Shown piece after piece: positions 1 through 7,430 of a stretch of 14,512 nucleotides of DNA; position 1 is the stretch's first letter; each line of letters starts with the position of its first letter. This DNA comes from DATKCJ01 sp035513275 (GTDB lineage Bacteria; Verrucomicrobiota; Verrucomicrobiia; Opitutales; Opitutaceae): assembly GCA_035513275.1 (NCBI GenBank), contig DATKCJ010000290.1, positions 1 through 14,512 of the forward strand. Reading direction: 5' to 3'. Under the pieces are notes generated by a model. It was given only the letters and a program-made list of their open reading frames with translations, had not been told where the DNA came from and made no database searches. Made by a program: the position numbers and the translations under genes.

Positions 1-1772
1 TCGATCTGGATGATCGCGTCCTGACTGCCGAACATCTGCGCGGCCATCTGCTTCGCGAGCTCGGTCTTGCCGACGCCCGTCGGGCCGACGAAGAGGAACG
101 AGCCGATCGGCCGGCGCGGGTCCTTGAGGTCGGCGCGCGAGCGGCGCAGCGCGCGCGACACGGCGACAGTCGCGACATCCTGGCCGATGATGACCCTCTG
201 CAACTCTTCCTCGAGATGGAGGAGCTTCTCGCTCTCCTTTTTCTCCATCCGGCTGAGCGGGATGCCAGTCCAGTCGGCGACGACCTGCATCATCATGTCC
301 TCGTCGACCGTGATGCGCGTCTCCTCGCGGGTCTTCTTCCAATGCTCGAGCGCCTGCTCCTGCTTTGCGCGGAGCTGCTTCTCCTGGTCGCGGTATTTCG
401 CGGCCTCCTCGAAGTGCTGCTTCGAGATAGCCTCCTCCTTCTGCGCACAGACGGTGTCGACTTCCTTCGCGAGCTCCTCGATCTCCGGCGGGCGGTTGAG
501 CGACGTGATTCGCGCGCGGGAGCCGGCCTCGTCCATGACGTCGATCGCCTTGTCGGGCAGGAAACGGCCGGTGATGTAGCGGTCGGAAAGTTTCGCCGCG
601 ACCTCGAGTCCTTTGTCGGTGAACACAGCCTTGTGGTGCTCCTCATACTTCGAGCGGATGCCCTTGAGGATCGTGATGGTGTCATCGACCGACGGCGGCT
701 CCACCTTCACGCTCTGGAAGCGGCGGTCGAGCGCGCTGTCCTTCTCGATGTATTTGCGATACTCGTTGAGCGTCGTCGCGCCGATGCACTGCAGCTCGCC
801 GCGCGAGAGCGCGGGCTTGAAGATGTTCGACGCGTCCATCGCACCCTCGGCGGCGCCTGCACCGACGATCGTGTGAAGCTCATCGATGAAGATGATGACG
901 TTCTTGGCGCGGCGGATCTCGTCCATGACGGCCTTGATGCGCTCCTCGAACTGGCCGCGGTATTTCGTGCCGGCGACCATGAGCGCGAGGTCGAGCGTGA
1001 TGACGCGGCGATCCAATAGGATCTCCGGGATGATCCCGCTTGCGATTTCCTGCGCGAGGCCCTCGACGATCGCCGTCTTGCCCACGCCGGCTTCGCCGAT
1101 GAGCACCGGGTTATTCTTCGTGCGGCGGCAGAGAATCTGGATGACGCGGCGGATCTCGTTCTTGCGGCCGATGACGGGATCGAGCTCGCCCTTGCGCGCG
1201 AGCTCGGTGAGGTCGCGGCCGAACGCTTTCAGAGCGGGCGTCTTGAGCTCCTTCTTCGAATCCTCAGGCGCCGATCGCGGTGAAGACATCGCTTCCTCGC
1301 CGGGTCCGCCACCACCTTCGCCGGTGAACTGCGGGTCGAGCTCCTTGAGGATTTCATTGCGGCTGCGCTCGATGTCGACGTCGAGCGACTTGAGCACGCG
1401 CGCGGCGACGCCTTCTCCCTCGCGCAGCAGGCCGAGCAGGATATGCTCGGTGCCGACGTAGGAGTGGTTGAGGCTTTTGGCTTCCTTGCCGGCGAGCGCG
1501 AGGACCTTCTTCACGCGGGGCGTGTAGGGAATGCTACCGCTGGACTTCGCTTCCTGGCCGACGCCCACCTGCTTCTCCACCGCCGAGCGCACGGTCTCGA
1601 GGTCGAGCCCCATCTTCTGGAGCACGCTGACGGCAACGCCCTGGCCGAGTTTGATCAAGCCGAGCAGCAGATGCTCGGTGCCCACATAATTGTGGTTGAA
1701 ACGGTCGGCCTCCTTGCGTGCCAGGGCCAGCACCTGCTGGGCCCTCGGCGTGAAGTTATTCATCGGTTCCAT
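1..1772 (-). CDS. clpC: ClpC, ATP-dependent Clp protease ATP-binding subunit (3' end outside window)
   Basis: AAA+ unfoldase that feeds tagged or misfolded cytoplasmic proteins to the ClpP peptidase. About 590 residues of the usual 810-850 are present; the C-terminal part lies beyond the left edge. Two Clp_N repeats open the protein, each with a YVGTEH(L/I)LLGL motif (about 9-63 and 84-133). The first AAA module has Walker A GEAGVGKT (226-233) and Walker B FIDEL (D297, E298). A charged middle/UVR-like coil (about 425-480, with KQHFEEAAKYRDQ) is typical of ClpC rather than ClpA. The second Walker A, GPTGVGKT, ends near residue 570. Two in-frame ATGs lie nine bases apart, at 1772 (MEPMNNF) and 1763 (MNNF); a weak GGA precedes the second, so the start is uncertain by three residues. 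It lies 34 bases behind mcsB in the same direction, so it is likely the last gene of mcsA-mcsB-clpC. Identity is very secure. Confidence 0.97.
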   Translation of the reverse strand, partial: MEPMNNFTPRAQQVLALARKEADRFNHNYVGTEHLLLGLIKLGQGVAVSVLQKMGLDLETVRSAVEKQVGVGQEAKSSGSIPYTPRVKKVLALAGKEAKSLNHSYVGTEHILLGLLREGEGVAARVLKSLDVDIERSRNEILKELDPQFTGEGGGGPGEEAMSSPRSAPEDSKKELKTPALKAFGRDLTELARKGELDPVIGRKNEIRRVIQILCRRTKNNPVLIGEAGVGKTAIVEGLAQEIASGIIPEILLDRRVITLDLALMVAGTKYRGQFEERIKAVMDEIRRAKNVIIFIDELHTIVGAGAAEGAMDASNIFKPALSRGELQCIGATTLNEYRKYIEKDSALDRRFQSVKVEPPSVDDTITILKGIRSKYEEHHKAVFTDKGLEVAAKLSDRYITGRFLPDKAIDVMDEAGSRARITSLNRPPEIEELAKEVDTVCAQKEEAISKQHFEEAAKYRDQEKQLRAKQEQALEHWKKTREETRITVDEDMMMQVVADWTGIPLSRMEKKESEKLLHLEEELQRVIIGQDVATVAVSRALRRSRADLKDPRRPIGSFLFVGPTGVGKTELAKQMAAQMFGSQDAIIQI

Positions 1773-1776
1773 TATA
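1771..1776 (-). promoter_or_regulatory. Possible -10 element at the clpC start
   Basis: A perfect TATAAT on the minus strand sits 7 bases before the inner clpC ATG (1763) and overlaps the outer ATG (1772). If used, transcription would begin at or next to the inner ATG and give a nearly leaderless clpC message. No good -35 hexamer is visible 16-18 bases upstream, so this could be chance. Confidence 0.25.
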
Positions 1777-1806
1777 ATAGAATGATCGTCGTTTGTGGGT
1801 GGTGGC

Positions 1807-2943
1807 TCAGTTCTTGCCGCTCAGATTGAAGTCAGGTCTTGTGAAATTTTCAAACTCCGCGCGCAGCATCGTCGCACGGAAGGTGTCTCGCTCGGGGGCA
1901 GCCTTCGCAGTTTTCTCGGCGTATTGGATGTGTCCGGCCTGGCAAAGCGTGAAAAGCTGGTCGATCCGCGGGCGCGAGTTCTCGGGAAACACACCGACGC
2001 CGGCGCCGAGGCGCACGAGCGACAGGAGGTTGAGCGCTTCGGTCGAGCTGAGCACGTAGCTGTTCTTCAACAGCCCGTAAGCGCGGCCGATCTTGTCGTA
2101 GAGCTTGCGCGCGTCTCCATCGAGGAGGCGCTCGCGGGCGTTGACCTCCTGGTCGACAATCGTCTCGAGAACACCGCTCAGGCGCTTGAGGATCGATGCC
2201 TCGCTCTCGCCGAGCGTCGTCTGGTTCGAAATCTGGAAGATGCTGCCGCTCGCGTCGGAGCCTTCGCCATGCAGGCCGCGGACGACGAGACCGAGCTGGT
2301 TTACCGCGCGCACGACCTTCTCCATCTGGCCTGTGATGACCATCGCCGGCAGGTGCATCATCGAGCTCGCGCGGAGCGCCGTGCCGAGGTTCGTCGGGCA
2401 TGCCGTGAGATAGCCGAGCTTGGCGTTGAAAGCGTAGTCGAGCGTGTCCTCGAGCGCGTCGTCGATGGCGCTGATCGCGCTCCACAAGCGCTTGAGCTGC
2501 AGGCCGGGCTTGAGGACGGCGATGCGCAGGTGATCCTCCTCGTTGATCATCACGGCCGAGCCGAGATCGCGTGAGATGATGACACCGGAGCCCTGCTTCG
2601 ACGCCGAGAGCTCGCGGCTGATGATGTGGCGCTCGACGAGCACGTCGCGCTCGACCTCGGTGAGCTCCGTCATTTTCAAGGTCGTGCTGCGCTTCATCTG
2701 CGGAATCCTCGAAACTGCGTCTTCGCACTTCGCCAGAATGGCGCCTCGCTGCGCCTCCTTGGCCCACCCTGGGAACGGGTTTTCGGCGAGATTGCGAGCG
2801 AGGCGGATGCGCGTCACGAGCACAATCGACTGATCGCCGTGGGCCGCCACAGGCGCCTCCGGTGGCTTGTCGAGAAGCGCCGCGATCTTCGCGTCAGTCT
2901 TGGCGTTTCTTTCCGATGGATTCTTGGAATTGGCGAATTTCAT
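1807..2943 (-). CDS. mcsB: McsB, protein-arginine kinase
   Basis: Phosphagen-kinase-fold enzyme that phosphorylates arginines on client proteins; phosphoarginine then serves as a degradation tag recognised by ClpC. Visible motifs: TRIRLARN (44-51, nucleotide-binding arginines), NEEDH (134-138, the acidic catalytic pair), CPTNLGTALRAS (182-193, containing the family cysteine and ATP-contacting arginine), and RDTFRA (352-357), which fits the RDxxRA phosphoarginine-sensing motif known from Bacillus/Geobacillus McsB. Length is 378 residues, close to the usual 350-365, with a slightly long N-terminus before the first conserved block. The chosen ATG overlaps the end of mcsA by 50 bases, with only a distant GAGGA upstream, so translational coupling is likely. 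clpC follows. Identity is secure; the exact start is less so. Confidence 0.95.
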   Translation of the reverse strand: MKFANSKNPSERNAKTDAKIAALLDKPPEAPVAAHGDQSIVLVTRIRLARNLAENPFPGWAKEAQRGAILAKCEDAVSRIPQMKRSTTLKMTELTEVERDVLVERHIISRELSASKQGSGVIISRDLGSAVMINEEDHLRIAVLKPGLQLKRLWSAISAIDDALEDTLDYAFNAKLGYLTACPTNLGTALRASSMMHLPAMVITGQMEKVVRAVNQLGLVVRGLHGEGSDASGSIFQISNQTTLGESEASILKRLSGVLETIVDQEVNARERLLDGDARKLYDKIGRAYGLLKNSYVLSSTEALNLLSLVRLGAGVGVFPENSRPRIDQLFTLCQAGHIQYAEKTAKAAPERDTFRATMLRAEFENFTRPDFNLSGKN

Positions 2944-3400
2944 CGCGGTAACGGGCAGCGTCCTCGTAGCGCTCCGACTTGATGGCCGTGGTCAGCTCAG
3001 TCTCCAGCTCAGTCAACCGGTCGTAGACCGATCGGCGCTCGAGCACCTTCTTCGGCATCTTGCCGATGTGGACGATTCCCTTGTGCATGTTGCCCAGCAT
3101 GGGCTTGAGCATGCCGTCGAAAGTCTCGTAGCAGGAGGGACATCCGAACCTGCCATGTTTCTTAAAGTCCTGCTGGGTCATCCCGCACTCCGGGCACTTC
3201 AGGCCGGGATCGGACTCGGATGCCTCGAGCGTCTCCTTGACCAAGATGTCGGAAAGGGAGAACCCGGCGGGGTCGGTCACGCCCTTCGCCTTCGCGCACG
3301 CCTCGCACAAGTCCACCTTGTGGATCTTGCTCTTCACGATCTGCGTGAGGTGGACCGTCGCCGGCTCGCCGCACAAGTCACATTTTAGAGGATTGCCCAT
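2894..3400 (-). CDS. mcsA: McsA, zinc-binding activator of the McsB arginine kinase
   Basis: Small adaptor that binds and stimulates McsB, and in Firmicutes helps control heat-shock and metal-stress responses. Four CxxC pairs (C7/C10, C32/C35, C69/C72, C87/C90) form the expected two zinc-binding modules. A UVR motif helix (about 129-163, with RYEDAARYRDEIRQFQ) closes the 168-residue protein, the usual architecture and length. The start ATG directly precedes the first CxxC block (MGNPLKCDLC), leaving no room for a later start. It is the first gene of the mcsA-mcsB-clpC unit. No CtsR-type heptamer repeat (GGTCAAA) is seen in the 60 bases upstream, and no ctsR gene is adjacent, so regulation probably differs from Bacillus. 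Confidence 0.93.
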   Translation of the reverse strand: MGNPLKCDLCGEPATVHLTQIVKSKIHKVDLCEACAKAKGVTDPAGFSLSDILVKETLEASESDPGLKCPECGMTQQDFKKHGRFGCPSCYETFDGMLKPMLGNMHKGIVHIGKMPKKVLERRSVYDRLTELETELTTAIKSERYEDAARYRDEIRQFQESIGKKRQD

Positions 3401-3455
3401 GGATTTCTACAATACGCCTGAACGTCCTAATAATCGAACCAACTGCCCCTGAGTT

Positions 3456-3596
3456 AAAGCCCGTTTCATCAGGAAAGAACACGTAGACCCCAATACCTCT
3501 GCACGGAGCGTGCCATCGAGGCAGCTCCCTTCGGGCAGAACCCTCCTACAGACGTTCCCTCTCTGTCGACCACCGATTGGTCGTTTACCGGACTTT
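3456..3596 (-). ncRNA. Candidate structured RNA with 6S-like rod-and-bubble fold
   Basis: This lies in the 220-base gap between ilvE and mcsA and was folded by eye on the minus strand. Closing stem: 3589-3596 with 3456-3463 (8 bp, one G-U). The 5' side of the following bubble (about 25 nt) holds its own hairpin (3567-3572 with 3578-3583, 6 bp); the 3' side has about 9 nt. Next come an 8-bp stem 3554-3561 with 3473-3480 (two G-U), then 3535-3540 with 3497-3502, 3524-3528 with 3505-3509, and 3520-3523 with 3511-3514, ending in a 5-nt loop. Several pairs are G-U only when read from the minus strand, which favours that strand. About 140 nt with a central bubble resembles 6S RNA. There is no T-run terminator, and a TTGACG at 3619-3624 (minus) has no good -10. 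It could instead be an mcsA leader. Confidence 0.4.
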
Positions 3597-3620
3597 TCGC
3601 GTATTTCGACTGGCGCGGCG

Positions 3621-4487
3621 TCAAATCCGCGTTCCGTCGGTGAGCACCCGCTTCTTGAAAGCTTCCATGAACTTTGCCGTCCACGGCCCGGGAACGCCTG
3701 TGCCGATCACACGGCCGTCGACCGCCGTCACCGGTATGACCTCGGCTGCGGACCCTGTGAGGAAACACTCGTCGGCGATCCAGACATCGTAGCGCGTCAT
3801 GTTCACTTCCTTGACGGGCATGCCCAACTCAGCGGCGATCTCGAGGACGACACCGCGCGTGATACCGTTCAAGGCACCGCTCGAGATCGTGGGTGTGAAG
3901 AGCTGGTCCTTGTGGACGGTAAAGGCGTTGTCGCCGGTGCACTCGCTGATGTAGCCCTGGTCGTTCAACATGAACGCCTCTTGGAAGCCGACGTTCGCGG
4001 CCTCGATCTTGGCGAGGATGTTGTTGAGGTAGTTGAGCGACTTGATCGTCGGCGCGAGTGCTGCGGGATTGATGCGGCGCGTCGGCACGGTGATCACGGG
4101 CATGCCCTTCGCGTAGAGTTCCGGCGGGTAGAGCTGGATCTTGTCGGCGATGATGAAGATCGACGGCTTCGGACAGGAATTTGGCGAGAGGCCGAGGTTG
4201 CCCACGCCGCGCGTGACGACCAGGCGGATATAGCCGTCGGTGAGTCCGTTCGCGCGGCAAGTCTCGCACGTCCACTCGCTGATCTGCGCACGCGTCCACG
4301 GCATCTTCAGCAGAAGCGCCTTTGCGGAATACTCGAGCCGCTCCAAGTGCTCATCGAGGCGGAAGATGTTTCCGCGATAGAGCCGGATGCCCTCGAAGAT
4401 GCCGTCGCCATAGAGCAGTCCATGGTCAAACACGGATATCTTCGCATCGGCAGACTCTACCAGCGCACCATCGAGAAAAATCTTCAT
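3621..4487 (-). CDS. ilvE: Branched-chain amino acid aminotransferase (class IV PLP)
   Basis: Transfers amino groups between glutamate and branched-chain 2-oxo acids, the last step of Leu/Ile/Val synthesis, in the cytoplasm. The 288-residue sequence matches the short archaeal/bacterial IlvE type throughout: FDHGLLYGDGIFEGIR (20-35), YIRLVVTRG (87-95), the catalytic lysine K149 in the KSLNYLNN block, E182 in a SECTGDN segment (the family normally has SEGxGxN, so the cysteine is a small deviation), GITR (208-211) and TGSAAEVIPV (244-253). An upstream in-frame ATG at 4586 would add 33 unconserved residues. The start at 4487, preceded by a G-rich run, gives the normal N-terminus MKIFLDG. D-amino-acid aminotransferase is the alternative within this fold, but the overall match favours IlvE. 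Confidence 0.92.
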   Translation of the reverse strand: MKIFLDGALVESADAKISVFDHGLLYGDGIFEGIRLYRGNIFRLDEHLERLEYSAKALLLKMPWTRAQISEWTCETCRANGLTDGYIRLVVTRGVGNLGLSPNSCPKPSIFIIADKIQLYPPELYAKGMPVITVPTRRINPAALAPTIKSLNYLNNILAKIEAANVGFQEAFMLNDQGYISECTGDNAFTVHKDQLFTPTISSGALNGITRGVVLEIAAELGMPVKEVNMTRYDVWIADECFLTGSAAEVIPVTAVDGRVIGTGVPGPWTAKFMEAFKKRVLTDGTRI

Positions 4488-4672
4488 CCCCCCAAAAGTG
4501 CAGTCCGTCGCTTGAAAGTCCAGCCGCGCGTGAGCGGTCGAATCCCGACGTTCGCACCGGTAGCCCTCCCGCGGCGGCGGGATCACCGGCCGGTTTCAGC
4601 GGCCGAGAATCTCCTTGAGAAATCAGCCGGATGCACTGAAACATCCGCCCCGTTCTTCGGAGTTTTTCCCCT
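4488..4672. other. Divergent intergenic region between ilvE and the prepilin gene
   Basis: This 185-base GC-rich spacer must hold the promoters of two divergent genes. A short hairpin is visible (CCCGC, loop GGCG, GCGGG, about 4569-4582), and GGCC-containing inverted arms follow near 4588-4606. I see no convincing -35/-10 pair, T-box or riboswitch core. GGAG about 11 bases before the ATG at 4673 may serve as the ribosome binding site of the prepilin gene. Confidence 0.4.
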
Positions 4673-5416
4673 ATGCGCACCTCCTCAAACTATCGTGGCG
4701 GCTTCACGCTTATTGAGCTGCTCACTGTCATCGCGATCATCGGAATCCTCGCAGCCATACTGATCCCGACCGTCGGAAAGGTCCGCGAGTCCGCCCGCCG
4801 CACGGTCGACTCCTCGAACCTTCGCGAGATCGGCAAGGCCTGCATCATCTGGGCAAACGACAACAAGGAGCGCTTCCCGCCGAAAACAGGCATCGACACC
4901 GCGGGCCTGCTCCAGTCGACGCCCTCCTCCACCACGACCGCCTACACGTTCGCCGCAGCGCTCGCACAAGGCGGCGGCATCAACGACGGCAACCTCTGGA
5001 TTTCCCCGAGTGACCCGAAGGCACCCGTCGCCACGATCGGCACCGTGCTCAACGCCAACAAGACCGGGATCGATACGACGTTCGCAGCATCCGAGCTCTC
5101 GTTTCAAGTCGTCGCCGGCATCGGCGTGAACAGCGGCGCCACGACGCCCGTCGCATTCACCCGCGGCCTCGACACCTCCGGAAAATGGCTGAAGTCCAGC
5201 GACGCAGTCTACGGCGACGACGGCGGCCACATCGTCTTCGTCGGCGGCAACGTCGCCTTCTACCGCGATCTCGGCGCCAGCTCGACCGACGGCAAACTTA
5301 TCGCCTCCGACGGCACGAAGACAAACGACATCACCAAGACGATGCGCTCGAGCACCACGATCGCATTCCTCGGCACGACTTCTGCGAAGATCACCGGCGG
5401 CTCGACCGGTCCGTGA
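4673..5416 (+). CDS. Type II secretion/type IV pilin-like prepilin protein
   Basis: Exported pseudopilin-like protein. The N-terminus is a classical class III signal: a short leader ending GG, cleavage between G10 and F11, then FTLIELLTVIAIIGILAAIL, with the conserved Glu at mature position 5 (E15) and the hydrophobic helix at about 11-31. The block after it (SNLREIGKACIIWANDNKE, about 48-66) is typical of the large prepilin families of Verrucomicrobiota and Planctomycetes. Near the C-terminus GHIVFVGGNVAFY (185-197) resembles the 'H-x9-DG' region of those families, but with GG in place of the usual DG. No other pilus or secretion gene is nearby, so it is an orphan; such genes are numerous in these phyla, and their exact role (pilus, secretion or surface protein) cannot be told here. 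Confidence 0.9.
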   Translation: MRTSSNYRGGFTLIELLTVIAIIGILAAILIPTVGKVRESARRTVDSSNLREIGKACIIWANDNKERFPPKTGIDTAGLLQSTPSSTTTAYTFAAALAQGGGINDGNLWISPSDPKAPVATIGTVLNANKTGIDTTFAASELSFQVVAGIGVNSGATTPVAFTRGLDTSGKWLKSSDAVYGDDGGHIVFVGGNVAFYRDLGASSTDGKLIASDGTKTNDITKTMRSSTTIAFLGTTSAKITGGSTGP

Positions 5417-5430
5417 TTCCGGTCGTTCTT

Positions 5431-5522
5431 GGGTAGGAGCTCGCTTGCGAGCGATTCGGTTTTTTTAAGTGGCCCGCTCCGGGAGGAGCGGGAATTCATC
5501 GCCCGCAAGCGGGCTCCTACCC
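5431..5522. repeat. REP/BIME-like inverted pair with central hairpin
   Basis: Two copies of a 25-bp unit face each other: 5431-5455 and, inverted, 5498-5522 (23 of 25 identical). Each copy holds a perfect 6-bp hairpin (5439-5452, loop TT; 5501-5514, loop AA). The two differences are paired positions of that hairpin, T/A in one copy and C/G in the other, so the stem is preserved by compensating changes. Between them lies a perfect 8-bp stem with a GGGA loop (5473-5492). The layout matches bacterial interspersed mosaic elements made of REP units, which RAYT transposases mobilise. Confidence 0.7.
5439..5466 (+). terminator. Possible terminator of the prepilin gene
   Basis: The first REP hairpin (5439-5452) is followed, after 7 bases, by a run of seven T (5460-5466), 23 bases behind the prepilin stop codon. 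The gap between stem and T-run is longer than in standard intrinsic terminators, so function is uncertain. Confidence 0.35.
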
Positions 5523-5598
5523 CGGATCGTCCATCCGCGCCCCCTTTTCCTATCGCGACGCTGCCCACCCGCGCCCACGCTCTCCAAATCACTCCGCG

Positions 5599-6432
5599 AT
5601 GCCACTGACCCCTAGCGAGACACGGCAGTTGCTCGAGCAACTCGGGCACCGACCGCGCCGGCCGCTCGGCCAGAATTTTCTCGTCGACGGAAACATCGTT
5701 CGCAAATCGCTCGAGCTCGCGCGTATCGCGCCGGGCGATCGCGTCGTCGAGATCGGTCCGGGCCTGGGCACGCTCACGTCCGCACTCCTCGACGCCGGCG
5801 CGCATGTCTGGGCCGTCGAACTCGACGACCGCCTGCACGCGCACCTCGTCTCGACGCTCGTGCCGGCATCGGACGGACGACTCACGCTGCTCCACGGCGA
5901 TGCGGTCGAGCACCCGCTCGCGGGCCTCCAGCCCAACGGGCTGCCCGGATTCAAGGTCGTCGCAAACCTGCCCTACTCGATCTCGACTCCGTGGCTCGAC
6001 GCCGTCCTCGCCGGGCCGCTGCCCGAACGCATGGTGCTCATGGTCCAGCGCGAAGCCGCCGACCGCTTCCTCGCGAATCACGGCTCGAAGGACTTCGGCG
6101 CGATCACGATCTTCCTGCGATCGGCGTTCGATTCGGCTCCCGGCCACACGGTGTCTGCGGCGTGTTTCTTCCCGAGGCCCGAAGTCGAGTCATTCCTCCT
6201 GCATCTCGTTCGCAAGCCCGCGCCAGTGACGCTCGCGCCGGAGGTTCGAGCGATGATCCGCACGCTATTTCAGCAGCGCCGCAAGCAGATCGGCGCGCTC
6301 CTGCGCCGCCACGCCCCCACCGCCGCGGCCGGATGGCTGCCGGTCCTTCGAGCCGCCGGGCTCGATGAACGTGCCCGCGCGGAAGACATACCTCTCTCAG
6401 CTTGGCAACAACTCCAAGGTCCGCTTGTCTGA
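5599..6432 (+). CDS. rsmA: 16S rRNA (A1518/A1519-N6,N6) dimethyltransferase RsmA/KsgA
   Basis: SAM-dependent enzyme that dimethylates two adjacent adenines in the 3'-terminal hairpin of 16S rRNA during late small-subunit assembly. Motifs in order: LGQNFLVD (23-30), the SAM loop EIGPGLGTLT (51-60), the acidic end of the next strand VELD (73-76), GDA (100-102), the catalytic NLPY (123-126), and FFPRPEV (190-196) leading into the C-terminal helical domain. The 277-residue length is normal. The start MPLTPSE fits the family N-terminus. It follows the REP pair and precedes a secreted protein gene by 65 bases. There are no signs of damage. Confidence 0.96.
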   Translation: MPLTPSETRQLLEQLGHRPRRPLGQNFLVDGNIVRKSLELARIAPGDRVVEIGPGLGTLTSALLDAGAHVWAVELDDRLHAHLVSTLVPASDGRLTLLHGDAVEHPLAGLQPNGLPGFKVVANLPYSISTPWLDAVLAGPLPERMVLMVQREAADRFLANHGSKDFGAITIFLRSAFDSAPGHTVSAACFFPRPEVESFLLHLVRKPAPVTLAPEVRAMIRTLFQQRRKQIGALLRRHAPTAAAGWLPVLRAAGLDERARAEDIPLSAWQQLQGPLV

Positions 6433-6497
6433 GAAGTGCTGCGCAACCGGTGCGTGCCTGCCCCGTATGGCCGCCGTGGAGCGCAGCAACTATTATC

Positions 6498-7367
6498 ATG
6501 AGATTCCTCCTGCCTGTTACACTGTCCTTCTTGCTCGCTGCGTCGCTCGCCGCACAGCAAGCCGTTGAGACCGCAACTCCGCCAGCCCGGACGGCCGAAC
6601 CTTCCGCCGAGCTGAGCACCCAGCCGCAGCCCGCGACTCCGTCGGCTGTCGATTCGGAAACTCCAGCCGCTCTGGCCGCACAGCCCGCTGCACCGGAAGT
6701 CGCATCGACGGATCCGCTCGTCGCGTCGACTGCTGAATCCGGCGACTTCCAGCCAGGCTCGCTGCGCGGACGCATCGAGAACGGCCGCTACTACGCCCCG
6801 ACGGACGCGTTCGACATAGCGATACCGATGCTCGTCGGCGACCGGCCGCTTGTCCTCGACAACCCCAACATCGTCGTCTTCCGCGATGACGTTCGCACGA
6901 TGCTCACCATCGCCGCGATCCGCATGGAGGCGATCGACAAATGGGACCTCGAGACCACGAGCCCGCGCGAGTTCCTGATAAAGTTCTTCCGCGAAAGCGT
7001 GCTCGCCGACTACCGCGAGTCATTTCCGGGCACGACTGTGGAAAGCGCGCGCCTCCTCAATAATCTCGAGGGCGGCGCACTTCTTGTGGCCACACTCCAC
7101 CCGAATGGCTCAGCGTTTGAGACTGATCCCATTGTCCGCAACGACCCCGCCACCCCGCCGCCAGTCGCCAAGCGCGGCAACCTGATCTTCGCGCGTGGCG
7201 ACTTCGTCTATGTGATCTCGACCGAGCTCGCCGACCGCGTTACCGAGTCGTCCACTTACACGACCGATATCGAGACCGAGGATCGCATCCTTAACGACCG
7301 CCTCGTCGAGGTTCACTCGAAGATCCATTTCGCGGGGGATCCTGCTCCGGAGACACTCGCAAACTAG
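6498..7367 (+). CDS. Secreted protein of unknown function
   Basis: I do not recognise the family. The likely start is the ATG at 6498, which gives a clear signal peptide (MRFLLPVTLSFLLAASLAAQ, probable cleavage after AxA near residue 19); an earlier ATG at 6402 would overlap rsmA and mask it. Residues about 21-85 are rich in Ala, Pro, Thr and Ser, a likely flexible linker. From about 86 a folded domain of about 200 residues begins (GSLRGRIENGRYYAPTDAF), with alternating hydrophobic and charged segments; the only cysteines-free, metal-motif-free sequence gives no catalytic signature. It lies 63 bases before the anchored repeat protein, so a shared envelope role is possible, but that is inference. 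Codon use matches its neighbours. Confidence 0.8.
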   Translation: MRFLLPVTLSFLLAASLAAQQAVETATPPARTAEPSAELSTQPQPATPSAVDSETPAALAAQPAAPEVASTDPLVASTAESGDFQPGSLRGRIENGRYYAPTDAFDIAIPMLVGDRPLVLDNPNIVVFRDDVRTMLTIAAIRMEAIDKWDLETTSPREFLIKFFRESVLADYRESFPGTTVESARLLNNLEGGALLVATLHPNGSAFETDPIVRNDPATPPPVAKRGNLIFARGDFVYVISTELADRVTESSTYTTDIETEDRILNDRLVEVHSKIHFAGDPAPETLAN

Positions 7368-7430
7368 CCCTCGCGTCACCGCGCGCACTTGCGGGATTGC
7401 CGGTTTCGCGATGGCTGTCAGCTTCGGCTC

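Noticed and set aside
1795..2574. Long open frame on the plus strand opposite mcsB
   Set aside because: mcsB has all its family motifs; the opposite frame is a typical high-GC shadow with a biased, motif-free composition.
3401..3455. CtsR or CIRCE operator before mcsA
   Set aside because: No GGTCAAA heptamer repeat and no TTAGCACTC inverted repeat; only weak -35/-10-like words.
3420..3465. tRNA-like wording on the minus strand (TTAACTCAGGGGCAG ... GGTTCGATT)
   Set aside because: The bases around TTCGATT do not form a 5-bp T stem and no cloverleaf closes.
4530..4575. tRNA-like T-arm wording (GGTCGAATCCCGAC)
   Set aside because: No matching acceptor, D or anticodon arms could be found around it on either strand.
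3510..4763. 417-codon plus-strand frame opposite ilvE
   Set aside because: It mirrors ilvE and runs through the candidate RNA and the prepilin start; no family resemblance.
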